From the NCBI GenBank assembly GCA_014284505.1, contig JAAFYY010000001.1, positions 5,443,845-5,507,844 of the forward strand: a DNA stretch of 64,000 nt, written 5' to 3'. Shown here piece after piece: positions 9,969-19,872 of the stretch (positions are counted from its first letter, which is position 1; each line of letters begins with the position of its first letter). This DNA comes from Streptacidiphilus sp. 4-A2 (lineage in GTDB: Bacteria; Actinomycetota; Actinomycetes; Streptomycetales; Streptomycetaceae). A program made the translations under genes and the position numbers. The notes beneath the pieces are model-generated. The model did not search any database, was not told the DNA's origin, and saw nothing but the letters and a program-made list of their open reading frames with translations.

Positions 9969-10910
9969 CCGAAGGACCCGGCCCGCACCGGCCCCGGCAG
10001 CCCTCCCGGCGGCGGCCGGGCCGGGCCTGCCGGGCCTGCCGGGCCTGCCGGGTCTGGACGCGCGCTGAGCCTCTCCGCTGGAGGAGCTCGCGGACGAGCG
10101 GCTGCGCCGGGCCGGGGTACGGTGCTGCTGAAGCGGGACGACCTGCTGCATCCGACCGTGCCGGGCAACAAGTGGCGCAAGCTGCTGCCCAATCTGGCCG
10201 GCCCGGGCGGCGGGGCTGGACACCGTGCTGACCTTCGGCGGCGCGTACTCCAACCATCTGCGTGCGACCGCGCCGCCGGCGGGCCGGCGGGCTGCGGACG
10301 GTCGGCGTGGTCCGCGGGCGACGAGCTGCGGAACCGCCCGCTGAACCCCTCGCTGGCCCAGGCCGCGGACTGGGGCATGGAGCTGGACTTCATCGACCGC
10401 TCCGCCTGGCGAGCGCGAGTCGGCGGCGGTCCTGGGCCGCTGCTGGACCGGCACGGCCCGGCGCTGGTCGTGCCCGAGGCGGGAGCAATCCGGCCGGAGT
10501 ACGCGGATGTGTGGCGCTGGGGCGGGAGCTGGCCCGGTCCGGCGCGTCCTGGTGTGCTCTCGGTCGGCACCGAGGCACTCTGGCAGGACTGGCAGACGGC
10601 TTGACGGACAGTCAGTTCGCGATCGGCTACGCCTCCTTGAAGCATGCGCCGCTGGCGGCGGAGACCGCCGCACTGCAACTGGCCGCCCTGGGGCGGCGAC
10701 CTCCAACTGGCGCATCGACGAGGGGTACCACTTCGGCGGCTACGGCCGGACCACACCCGCACTGCTGGCCTTCACCTCGGACTTCCGTGAGCGGCACGGG
10801 GTCGCGCTGGATCCGACCTACGAGGCGAAGCCATGTTCGGACTCTTCGCCGGACTGGGCGAGGGCCGCCTGCGCCGGGGCACGACCGTGGCCTTCCTGAT
10901 CGCCGGCTGA
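9965..10910 (+). CDS. PLP-dependent D-cysteine desulfhydrase / ACC deaminase family enzyme (many frame breaks)
   Basis: The pieces spell a fold-type II PLP enzyme of the 1-aminocyclopropane-1-carboxylate deaminase/D-cysteine desulfhydrase family: LLKRDDLLHPTVPGNKWRKL with the PLP lysine in NKWRK, FGGAYSNHLRATAAAG, LNPSLAQAADWGMELDFIDR, an ALVVPEGGSNP-like stretch after repair, a SQFAIGYASLKH-like stretch, YHFGGYGRTTPALLAFT, and the end GTTVAFLIAG at TGA 10908. They lie in three alternating frames with at least six breaks, all fixed by adding back a C or G. It may release ammonia from a D-amino acid or ACC; which one is not decidable. Coupled to the LLM gene by ATGA. Confidence 0.68.
10019..10060. 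repeat. 9-bp tandem repeat GGGCCTGCC
   Basis: Three perfect GGGCCTGCC units plus a diverged fourth (GGGTCTGGA), inside the N-terminal coding part of the PLP enzyme, where it would encode a short Gly-Leu-Pro repeat. Confidence 0.7.
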
Positions 10911-10924
10911 ATGCCGGCTTAAGA

Positions 10925-10978
10925 GAACGTCAACCAGAATTGGTCTAGTCCTAGGTCTAGTCCATTCTATTGACGTTC
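10925..10978 (+). promoter_or_regulatory. Chitinase-type operator: paired 12-bp direct repeats inside an inverted repeat
   Basis: TGGTCTAGTCCT (10941-10952) is followed directly by AGGTCTAGTCCA (10953-10964). Streptomyces chitinase promoters are known to carry such 12-bp direct repeats, and the core resembles the DasR site TGGTCTAGACCA. The pair is bracketed by the perfect 9-bp inverted repeat GAACGTCAA (10925-10933) and TTGACGTTC (10970-10978), whose centre almost coincides with the repeat junction. It lies 73-126 bp upstream of the chitinase start. Repression by DasR or a related regulator released by glucosamine-type signals is inferred. Confidence 0.75.
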
Positions 10979-11050
10979 CACTGAACCCTCCCTCATCGTG
11001 GGCAGCCGTACACCCCGTCAGTGTTCCTCTCCCCCACGAGGAGTCCCCAC

Positions 11051-12348
11051 GTGTTCCCCACAGCCCCACGCGTCATGGCTCTGCTCGCCGCGGCCGGACT
11101 CGTCGCCACCGGTCTGGCGGCGACCGGCGGCAGCGCCCAGGCGTCCACCACCGCCGCCACCCCCAACTGCCTTGAGCAGCAACGGTATGCCGCAGCCCCA
11201 TCTGATGCCGCTGCAGAACAACCCGCCGACCCGACCGCGGTGATGGCCGCGACCGGGCTCAAGGCATTCCAGCTCGCCTTTATCCTCGCCCCAACAGCGG
11301 TGGCTGTACGCCCACTTGGGACGGCACCAACCCGGTTTCCACGGACACCACGGTGGGTCCGATGATTTCCGCCATCCGTGCGGCCGGCGCGACGTCTCGG
11401 TCTCCATCGGCGGCTACAAGGCCAAGCTCGGCCAGGCCTGCGGCACCCCGGCCGCAACCGCCGCGCCTACCAGCAGGTCATCACCCAGTACGGCCTGCAC
11501 GCCATCGACTTCGACCTCGAAGAGCCGGAGTACGAGAACGCCACCGCCGTCGCCAACGAGATCGGCGCCGCGCAGATCCTCCAGCAGGACAACCCGGGCC
11601 TGTATGTCTCGGTGACCACCCGGGAACCACCGCGGGCACCGGCTGGTTCGGCGAGCAGATGCTCGACCAGGCGAAGGCCGACGGCTTCACCCGAACAACT
11701 TCTCGATCATGCCCTTCGACGGCGGCTTCACCGGCGCGGCCTCGCAGATCTCCGCGCTCCAGGCGTTCAACACCATCCTGATGAACACCTTCGGCTGGAC
11801 ATCCGCCCAGGCGTACGCCCACGAGGGCATCTCGATGATGAACGGCCGCTCCGACACCGGCGAGTACTTCTACCAGTCGGACTTCCAGACCGTGCTGAAC
11901 TTCGCCACCAGCGTCGGCCTGGCCCGCTACACCAACTGGTCGGTCAACCGCGACCAGCAGTGCACCCCGGCGGACAACAACGGCCAGACGTCCGGCACTT
12001 GCAGCAGCGTGCCGCAGCAGCCATGGGACTTCACCAAGTACAGCGTGTGTTCGCCGGGGCCACCCCGCCGGTGAGCAGCCCCACCCCGACGCCGACCACC
12101 ACCCCGGGCGGCGGCTCCTCGGCCACGCCCACCCCGACGCCCAGCTCGTCGACCGGCGGAACCCCGACCGCGAGCCCGACCACCACCGCCCCGACCGGTT
12201 GCACCGCCGCGGCCTGGAACCCGGCCACGGCCTACACCGGCGGCGCGGTGGTGAGCTACAACGGCGACCAGTGGACCGCCAAGTGGTGGACCCAGAACGA
12301 CACCCGGGCGACGCGGCCGGCGTGTGGACCAACGACGGCCCCTGCTGA
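11051..12348 (+). CDS. Secreted GH18 chitinase with C-terminal CBM5/12 (chitinase 1, several frame breaks)
   Basis: Starts at GTG 11051 after GAGGAG (11037-11042), with signal peptide ALLAAAGLVATGLAATGG ending near AQAS. The catalytic domain includes ATGLKAFQLAFILAPNSGG-like sequence, VSIGGYKAKLGQACGT, the active-site strand HAIDFDLEEPE (D-x-D-x-E with the proton-donor glutamate), SIMPFDGGFTG and a terminal WSVNRDQQC. A Thr/Pro/Ser linker leads to a CBM5/12 chitin-binding module (AWNPATAYTGGAVVSYNGDQWTAKWW) ending at TGA 12346. At least five frame changes (near 11190, 11300, 11450, 11625, 11690 and 12050). It degrades extracellular chitin and is probably controlled by the operator at 10925-10978. 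Confidence 0.85.
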
Positions 12349-12367
12349 GCCGGCCGGAACCCACCGA

Positions 12368-12403
12368 GCCGTCGCCCCCGTCCGGTCCGGACGGGGCGAC
12401 GGC
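12368..12403. terminator. Hairpin between convergent chitinase 1 and accE
   Basis: GCCGTCGCCCC...GGGGCGACGGC pairs over about 15 bp with one bulged C and a 5-nt loop, 20 bp after the chitinase stop and 21 bp after the carboxylase epsilon stop on the other strand. It can serve both genes. Confidence 0.75.
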
Positions 12404-12423
12404 TCCGCCTTTCGGCGTCCGGC

Positions 12424-12648
12424 TCAGTTGTGCCAGCTGACCGGCGAGCGGTAGCCGGGACGGCGCTCCAGGCGCTGCCAGCGGGCCTGCGCCTGGTTCA
12501 GCCTCGGGTCGTGCTCCGGGGTACCGGCGGCACGGGCGAGCAGCACCGCGGTCAGCGCGGCCAGCTCCTCGTCGGCGAGCCTGCCCTTGACGACCCGGAC
12601 CAGCGGGTCGGCAGACGTATTCACATCGGGTGCGACTGCGGTGCTCAC
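12424..12648 (-). CDS. accE: Acyl-CoA carboxylase epsilon subunit
   Basis: A 74-residue protein starting at GTG 12648 after AGGAG. It has the family core DPLVRVVKGRLADEELAAL and the tryptophan-rich end QARWQRLERRPGYRSPVSWHN, both typical of the small epsilon subunit that stabilises actinobacterial acetyl/propionyl-CoA carboxylases and activates the beta subunit. It follows the beta-subunit gene by 60 bp on the same strand, as in other streptomycetes. Confidence 0.93.
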   Translation of the reverse strand: MSTAVAPDVNTSADPLVRVVKGRLADEELAALTAVLLARAAGTPEHDPRLNQAQARWQRLERRPGYRSPVSWHN

Positions 12649-12708
12649 GGGCTTTCTCCTAGGGCTTGCGGGCGGAACGGGTAGCGGGACCGTCTGGTCG
12701 CCTATGGG

Positions 12709-14327
<1,619 letters not shown>

Positions 14328-14592
14328 CTTCTTCAGCACTCCATGTCTACCCAGGTCAGGCCGAACGGACCGCCGCAGGATAGGCGGACCGGCCCACCCT
14401 TCGACCCTACGAGCCCGACCCCCTGAACCGAGCAGTCGGTTCTGTACAACACCTGAAGCGTTTCCATGGCGGAGACGTACAGGAGCATCACCCCAGCGAC
14501 CTGGCACAGGGCCGTGGATCTGCGAAGACGCGGTTTCACCGGCTCCTGGCAGTTTCATCCGGATCTCACAATCCACGGCTATGGTGCGGCGC

Positions 14593-15287
14593 ATGTCCAC
14601 CACAGACTCCGCAGACGCTCCCAAGCCGGTCGACCCCGGGAGGGCATAGCCGCCGACCCGACGGTCGCGCTCGCCGCCGCGGCGGCGGCAGCCGCCACCG
14701 CCACCGTCACCACCACCGCGGCGCCGGCCGGCGCCGGGGAGGGCGAGGAGAACGTACCGCCCGCCCTGCGGCCCTGGGTCCCGCGCCCGCACAGCCAGCT
14801 CAGTCCCGAGGACAAGGACCCGGCCGACCTCACCGACGAGGAGCTGGAGGCACTGACCTCGGAGACCTCCAAGGGCGCGGTCGGCGGAGCCTTCGCCATC
14901 GTCGGCGCCGCCCTCGGCCTGGCGTCGGTCACCGGCACCTGGCTGGGCACCATGGTCTACCAGCGGCAGCAGCTGATCGGCAGCCTCGCCACCTCCGGCA
15001 AGTCCAACGCCCAGCAGTTCGCCGCCGAGTACACCTCGCCCTGGCACAAGGTCGCGGAGTTCAACGGGATCTTCGCCATCGCCGCGGTCGTGATCGGCAT
15101 CGCCGTGCTGCTCTTCGGCCGTTTCCTGACCATGAAGCCGATGCCGGGCTGGGCCCGCGCCATCGCCTGGGCCGCACTCGGGCTCGGGCTGGTCGGTCTG
15201 CTGATCTCCGGCGCCATGTACTTCGACTGGTTCACCCACACCATCAACGTCCCGGCCGCCAGCACCAGCGGCGCCACCGGAAGCTGA
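14593..15287 (+). CDS. Conserved membrane protein, three helices (one frame break)
   Basis: About 231 residues (MSTTDSADAPK...). After an Ala/Thr-rich stretch (~residues 20-45) and an acidic segment SPEDKDPADLTDEELEAL come three membrane helices: GGAFAIVGAALGLASVTG, FNGIFAIAAVVIGIAVLLFG and AIAWAALGLGLVGLLISG, and a short Ser/Thr-rich outer tail. One G is missing near 14639 (GGGGAG read as GGGAG), which joins KPVDPG to EGIAADPTVAL. TATGGT at 14580-14585 lies exactly seven bases before this ATG and there is no ribosome binding site, so the mRNA may be leaderless; ATG 14581 is an alternative. It diverges from the carboxylase gene. Function unknown. Confidence 0.65.
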
Positions 15288-15317
15288 CCGGGCCGTCCGC
15301 GCCCGCCCCGCCCGGGC

Positions 15318-15397
15318 TGTCCGCCGGGCGGGGTGTCCGCCGGGCGGGGTGTCCGCCGAGCGGGGTGTCCGCCGGGCGGGGTGTCCGCCGAGCGGGG
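15318..15397. repeat. 16-bp tandem repeat, five copies
   Basis: The unit TGTCCGCCGGGCGGGG (with GAGC for GGGC in copies 3 and 5) is repeated five times between the membrane protein stop and the DsbA-like start. Each unit is itself partly palindromic (CCGCC-GGGCGG), so the array could fold and act as a terminator or attenuator. Confidence 0.85.
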
Positions 15398-15461
15398 GAA
15401 TAGGCGGCCGCTCCGCCGTGTCCCCGGGGCCCGCCCGTGCCGTTGTTGCAAGGGTTCCCCC

Positions 15462-16453
15462 ATGAGCCAGAAGCCGATCAAGCAGTCACTGCTCCGAATG
15501 TGCGCCGCGCTTGGCCTCGCCATGACCGTTCTCGGATCCCAGGCACCAGCCGGAGTGGCCGCCCCGGCCCCCCGCGACGGCACTGACTACGTCCAGCTGG
15601 CGCATCCGGTGCCGCGGGCCGCGCAGGACCAGGTGGTCGAGATCTTCTGGTACAAGTGCAAGCACTCGTACCAGCTGGAGACCCCGCTGGACGAGTGGGC
15701 CGCGCGCCAGGACCCGCCGGTGCGGGTGCTGCGGATCCCCGCCGCCTGGCCGGACACCCCGGTCATGCTGGCGTACGCGCACCTCTACTACACCCTCGAC
15801 CGGCTGGGAGTCGCGCAACAGCTGGTGATGCAGGTCTTCCACGCCGTGGGCGTGGAGCAGCGGGACCTGACCACGGTGGACGCCGCCGCCGACTGGGCCG
15901 CCGAGCAGGGGCTGGACGCGAACGCCTTCCGCGCGGCCTACGACTCGCCGGAGGTCGCGCGGGAGACCGCGGACGCCCCGGCCCTGCGCGAGCAGTACGA
16001 GACACACGAGATGCCCAGCGTGATCGTCGGCGGTCGCTACCGGACCTCGCCGTTCCTGGCCCAGGGCGGCGTTGCCGGGACGGTCCCGGTGGTGGACTAC
16101 CTCCTCCAGCGGGCCCGGAACGCCCGCCCCGGCACGGAGCCGGATGCGGCTCCGGCGGCAGCCCCGGCCTCGGGCCCGGCCCTGACCGCCGCGCCGGCCC
16201 CGGAAGCACGGCCGATGTCCACCGCCCGCATGGGCTCCCGCGACCCGGGCAGCCGGTACTGCCGCGGCACACCGCAGCGCACCCGGGGCACCCGGGGCAT
16301 CCGGCACATCCCGCGGCCCGGCACCCGCAGCGGCCCGCCGCCGGCAACCCGGCCAGGACTCCCGCCCGGGCGGGAGCCGCCGCCCGGGCGATGCGCTCCG
16401 GTCAGTCCGCGGCCGAGCCGCGACGCCGCTCGGACTCCGCCGCCGGACGCTGA
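15462..16453 (+). CDS. Secreted DsbA-like thioredoxin-fold protein with CxxS site
   Basis: Starts at ATG 15462 (MSQKPIKQSLL) with signal peptide LRMCAALGLAMTVLG to about VAAPAP. The mature ~210 residues follow DsbA: VVEIFWYKCKHSYQLE at the active site, an inserted helical domain, AEQGLDANAFRAAYDSPEV, and the cis-proline loop HEMPSVIVGGRYRTSP. DsbA normally has C-x-x-C; here TGC AAG CAC TCG gives C-K-H-S, leaving one reactive cysteine. After residue ~220 the tail is Ala/Pro-rich and its end is unclear: the frame runs on antisense to the next gene, while a shifted frame stops at 16453, so the 3' boundary is approximate. It may act as a thiol reductase or isomerase outside the cell. Confidence 0.68.
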
Positions 16454-17028
16454 TCCCGTACCTCCGCCGGGAGCCCGTCCGGCCACTGGCTCCCGGCGGC
16501 CGGGGCGACCAGCCCTCCGCCACGACGGACCAGGTCCCCCAGGTCGAGCCTGCGGAGCGCGCGGGCGGTCCCCCTGGGCAGTTCCGGCGGCGGCACCGCC
16601 AGCACCGGGCATCCGGCGTGCGCCAGCACAAAGCGGCTCACTCCGGCATGGCCCAGCCGGGCCAGCCCCCCGCGCCGACCGGCCCCGACCACGAGCAGGT
16701 CGGACGGGTCGTCGGCGATCTCGCAGAGCGAGGAGCCGGGGTCGGCCCGGACCACCATGGGCTGCACCAGCAGATCGGTGGGCCGGCCGCCCAGCCCCTC
16801 CTCGAAGGCGTTGCACAGCTGCTCGACGGCGTTGTCCTCCCAGACCTTCGCCAACTGCGGGCAGGGGGACCGCCGGTAACCGAGCTCACCCCCGGGCGGG
16901 GTCCAGGCCAGGACCGGCAGCAGCGGCCGCCCGGACCGCCGGGCCTCGACCACCGCGCGGCGCAGGGCAGCGAGACTGCCCAGCGAACCGCTGACTCCCA
17001 CCACTACCCGGCCCGGCATCTCGGCCAT
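16402..17028 (-). CDS. Universal stress protein (UspA fold)
   Basis: A 208-residue single-domain protein from ATG 17028 (MAEMPGRVVVGVSGS). The N-terminal strand VVVGVSGSLGSLAALRRAV and the nucleotide-loop region LLVVGAGRRGGLARLGHAGVSRFVLAHAGCPVLAVPP fit the G-x2-G-x9-G ATP-binding pattern of Usp proteins. About 45 extra residues follow the fold as an Arg-rich tail. GTG 17034 is an alternative start. It converges on the DsbA-like gene, whose tail overlaps it. Actinobacterial Usp proteins are often induced by hypoxia or stationary phase; no regulator site was identified here. Confidence 0.8.
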   Translation of the reverse strand: MAEMPGRVVVGVSGSLGSLAALRRAVVEARRSGRPLLPVLAWTPPGGELGYRRSPCPQLAKVWEDNAVEQLCNAFEEGLGGRPTDLLVQPMVVRADPGSSLCEIADDPSDLLVVGAGRRGGLARLGHAGVSRFVLAHAGCPVLAVPPPELPRGTARALRRLDLGDLVRRGGGLVAPAAGSQWPDGLPAEVRDQRPAAESERRRGSAAD

Positions 17029-17508
17029 CGCCGCCACGCCCCTTCTGTCCCCAGGGTTTCCAGGATTTCCGTGCTTCCGGGCGGTGGCACCACCGCCTGT
17101 GCGCAATCTACGAGCGGTGACCGGGCGGCCGTCCCCTTCCCGGGCGGTCCGTACGCGACCTTGGCGGTCCGCTGACGACTTCCTGACACCCCGCCACCCG
17201 GCCCCGGCTCTGCCCAGGACCCGCACGGTCCCGGCCCCGCGCTGTCCCGGGCCCGCACCTCCCGGACCGGCCCCGAGCAGGGGCGCAGTGCCGGTGGTCG
17301 GCCGCCGTCCCGGCCGGGCGGCCGGGACGCGGATGCGGACGTCAACGCTCCGTCAAGATCACCCGACCGGGCATCAGGAGAGCGTCAAGACCGGCGGCGG
17401 CGAGCCCGGCCGGGCGCAGAGTTTCACGCCGGGGGGCGCGTCGTGCCTTCCGCGCGCGTGCGGCCGGTCCACAGCGGATCCGGTCGGCAGGAGGGTGGTA
17501 GGGGGACG
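17029..17508. other. Divergent intergenic region with short direct repeats
   Basis: 480 bases without a gene. Around 17340-17393 CGTCAAGATCACCCGACCGG and CGTCAAGACCGG recur as direct repeats near the membrane-protein gene, a possible regulator site. No promoter assigned. Confidence 0.35.
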
Positions 17509-19074
17509 ATGTCAGTGGTCGGCGAGGTCGCGTCGAAACCAGTCGGGACCACCCCGCAGAGCCTCGCCGGGCCCGGCGCGCCGGGCCGCGCCGCCGCCCC
17601 GCCCGCCGGTGGCGGGCAGCACGGATCTCCCGGCCACCCGCACAGCGCCCATCTGCCACGGCGGCTGCCCCGCTGGGCCCGGTTCGCAGACACCCCCTCC
17701 CGGCTGCGCGGACTCCTGGTCGGTCTGCTGGTGCTCACCGCCGCCTTCGGCCTGCTCTGCTGGAATGCCGGCAGCGGCGCCCAGTCCACCTGGAGCGCGG
17801 TCACCAGCAGCCAGGCGCCGCAGGTCATCGACGCCGGTGCGCTCTACCAGTCGCTCACCGACCAGGACGCCCAGACCGCGAACATCCTGGTCGACGGCGA
17901 CAACCCGGCTCTGGCCGGCAATCTGGCCACCGCCCTGAAGACCTACAGCGCGGACCGGGTCAGCGCCGACCGCGCCCTCCAGGCGGCCACCCTCAGCGCC
18001 GCCGGGGACGCCGCCGTGCAGCAGTCGCTCGGTGCCGTGCTCGACGACATGGGCAGCTACGACGACCTGGCCGCCCGGGCGATGGAGCTCAACGAGCACG
18101 CCAAGGCCGGCTCGGGACGCCCCGACCCCGACGCGCTCAGCGAGTACCGCCAGGCCACCGACCTGATGCAGACCGCGCTGCTGCCCGCCGCCGACCGGCT
18201 GCTGCAGGCCGACAACGCCGCCTTCAACGACGCCTACAACAGCCGGCGCTCCGACCTGACCGACGCCGAGGTGGCCACCCTCGCCCTCGGTGGACTGCTG
18301 CTGCTCTCCCTTCTCGGGGTCCAGGGCTGGCTGCTGCTGCGCTACCGCCGGGTGTTCAATCCGCCGATGGCCGCCGCCACGCTGCTCACCGTGCTCCTGC
18401 TCGGCCTCGCCTGCACGCTCTACCCCGACGAGCGCACCGCGCTGCACACCGCCCGCCGCGACGCCTTCGACTCGGTCGTCGCGCTGGACCGCGCCCGTGC
18501 CGTCTCCTACGACGCCAACGCCGACGAGAGCCGCTACGTCCTCGACCAGGACCGCCGGGAGCAGTACCAGCAGTCCTTCTTCTCCGACTCGCAGCAACTG
18601 GCCGACCTCAGCTCTGCCACCTCCGTCTTCAGCTATGACGCCCCGCTGCGCGCCGCCATCGACGACTACCAGGCCGACCATGCCCGGATCGACTTCGGCG
18701 GCTTCCTGGGGGCCGAGTTCCACAACATCACTTTCCCGGGCGAACGCGCGGCCGCGGAGGCCACGCTGACCGCCTACCAGAAGTACCAGCTCGACGACCG
18801 GCACCTGCGCGCACTCATGACATCCGGGCAGCTGGGTGCGGCCGTCGCCTACAACACCAGCCTCGCCCCCGGCGGTTCCAACGCCGACTTCGCACTCTAC
18901 GACGCGGCACTGACAAAGCTCATCGCCATCAACGACGACGCCTACCAGAACGCCGCCGCGAGCGGCCGCAGCGAGCTGTCGGACCGGCTGCCGCTGCTGG
19001 CCGGGGGCAGCCTGGTGGTCATGGTGCTGTGCCTGCTGGGCGCCCGCCCGCGGCTCGCCGAGTACCGCCGCTGA
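17509..19074 (+). CDS. Four-helix membrane protein with two external coiled domains (paralogue of the gene at 29.3-30.7 kb)
   Basis: An intact 521-residue protein from ATG 17509. A Gly/Pro/His-rich cytoplasmic leader is followed by helix 1 (LLVGLLVLTAAFGLLCW), an external helical domain of ~155 residues, helix 2 (TLALGGLLLLSLLGVQGWLLL), the loop RYRRVFNPP, helix 3 (AAATLLTVLLLGLACTLY), a second external helical domain of ~200 residues, helix 4 (LPLLAGGSLVVMVLCLLG) and the short tail ARPRLAEYRR. The outer domains look like four-helix-bundle sensor domains of chemoreceptors, but no signalling domain follows. The gene at 29309-30736 has the same order, the RRVFN loop and the RPRLAE ending. Function unknown; a surface sensor or partner of a kinase elsewhere is possible. 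Confidence 0.75.
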   Translation: MSVVGEVASKPVGTTPQSLAGPGAPGRAAAPPAGGGQHGSPGHPHSAHLPRRLPRWARFADTPSRLRGLLVGLLVLTAAFGLLCWNAGSGAQSTWSAVTSSQAPQVIDAGALYQSLTDQDAQTANILVDGDNPALAGNLATALKTYSADRVSADRALQAATLSAAGDAAVQQSLGAVLDDMGSYDDLAARAMELNEHAKAGSGRPDPDALSEYRQATDLMQTALLPAADRLLQADNAAFNDAYNSRRSDLTDAEVATLALGGLLLLSLLGVQGWLLLRYRRVFNPPMAAATLLTVLLLGLACTLYPDERTALHTARRDAFDSVVALDRARAVSYDANADESRYVLDQDRREQYQQSFFSDSQQLADLSSATSVFSYDAPLRAAIDDYQADHARIDFGGFLGAEFHNITFPGERAAAEATLTAYQKYQLDDRHLRALMTSGQLGAAVAYNTSLAPGGSNADFALYDAALTKLIAINDDAYQNAAASGRSELSDRLPLLAGGSLVVMVLCLLGARPRLAEYRR

Positions 19075-19083
19075 CCGACGGGG

Positions 19084-19115
19084 GGTCCGCCACCGGCACC
19101 GGCCGGCGGCGGACC
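19084..19115. terminator. Hairpin between convergent membrane protein and kdpE
   Basis: GGTCCGCCACCGG pairs with CCGGCGGCGGACC (12 of 13 pairs) around a 6-nt loop, ten bases beyond the plus-strand stop and about 44 bases beyond the kdpE stop. There is no T run, which is usual for streptomycete terminators. Confidence 0.7.
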
Positions 19116-19158
19116 GTACCGACGTACCGCCGCCCCGGCACCGCACACCGCCACCGGC

Positions 19159-19872
19159 TCAGGGCTGGTAGCGGTAGCCCATCCCCGGCTCGGTGAGCAG
19201 GTGCCGGGGGTGGGCCGGGTCGCTCTCCAGCTTGCGGCGCAGCCCGGCCAGATAGACCCGGAGGTAGTTGGTCTTGGACTCGTGGCCCGGTCCCCACACG
19301 TCGTCCAGGATCTGGCGTCCGGTCACCAGCCGTCCCGGGTGGCCCAGCAGCAGTGCCAGCACCCGCCACTCGGTCGGCGTCAGCCGGGGCTCCTCCGGCC
19401 GCTCGGCCGGGTGCCGGAGCAGCTCGGCGGCCTCCGGCCGGAGCCGGACGGTGCAGTTCACCACGTCCACCGTGTAGGCGCCGATGTCGGCCGCCAGCGG
19501 GGCCTCCTCCGGCGAGGGACGGCGCAGCACCGCGCGCAGCCGTGCCAGCAGTTCGTTCATCGAGAAGGGCTTGGTGACATAGTCGTCGGCCCCGGCGTCG
19601 AGCGCCGCGACCTTCTCGGCGGCGCCGGAGCGGCCGGAGAGCACGATGATCGGGACCTTGCTCCAGATCCGCAGCGCGTGGATCACGTCGACGCCGTCCA
19701 GGTCGGGCAGACCGAGGTCGAGGATCACCGCCTCGGGCGGGGTCCGGGCCGCCAGGCGCAGCGCGGCGTTGCCGTCGGAGGCGGTGGCCACCAGGTAGTG
19801 GCGGGCCCTGAGGTTGATCCGCAGGGCTCGGAGCATCTGTGGCTCGTCGTCGACGACCAGGACGCGGGTCAA
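19159..19872 (-). CDS. kdpE: KdpE, OmpR-family response regulator
   Basis: An intact 237-residue regulator starting at TTG 19872 (MTRVLVVDDEP). The receiver domain has the acidic pair D8-D9, phospho-acceptor D52 in VILDLGLPDLDG, the conserved Ser in VLSGR and the lysine in VTKPFS. A winged-helix DNA-binding domain ends RRKLESDPAHPRHLLTEPGMGYRYQP, the standard OmpR/KdpE close. TTGA overlap with the kdpD stop couples the pair. It would control potassium uptake genes, although no kdpFABC operon is visible in the window. Confidence 0.93.
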   Translation of the reverse strand: MTRVLVVDDEPQMLRALRINLRARHYLVATASDGNAALRLAARTPPEAVILDLGLPDLDGVDVIHALRIWSKVPIIVLSGRSGAAEKVAALDAGADDYVTKPFSMNELLARLRAVLRRPSPEEAPLAADIGAYTVDVVNCTVRLRPEAAELLRHPAERPEEPRLTPTEWRVLALLLGHPGRLVTGRQILDDVWGPGHESKTNYLRVYLAGLRRKLESDPAHPRHLLTEPGMGYRYQP

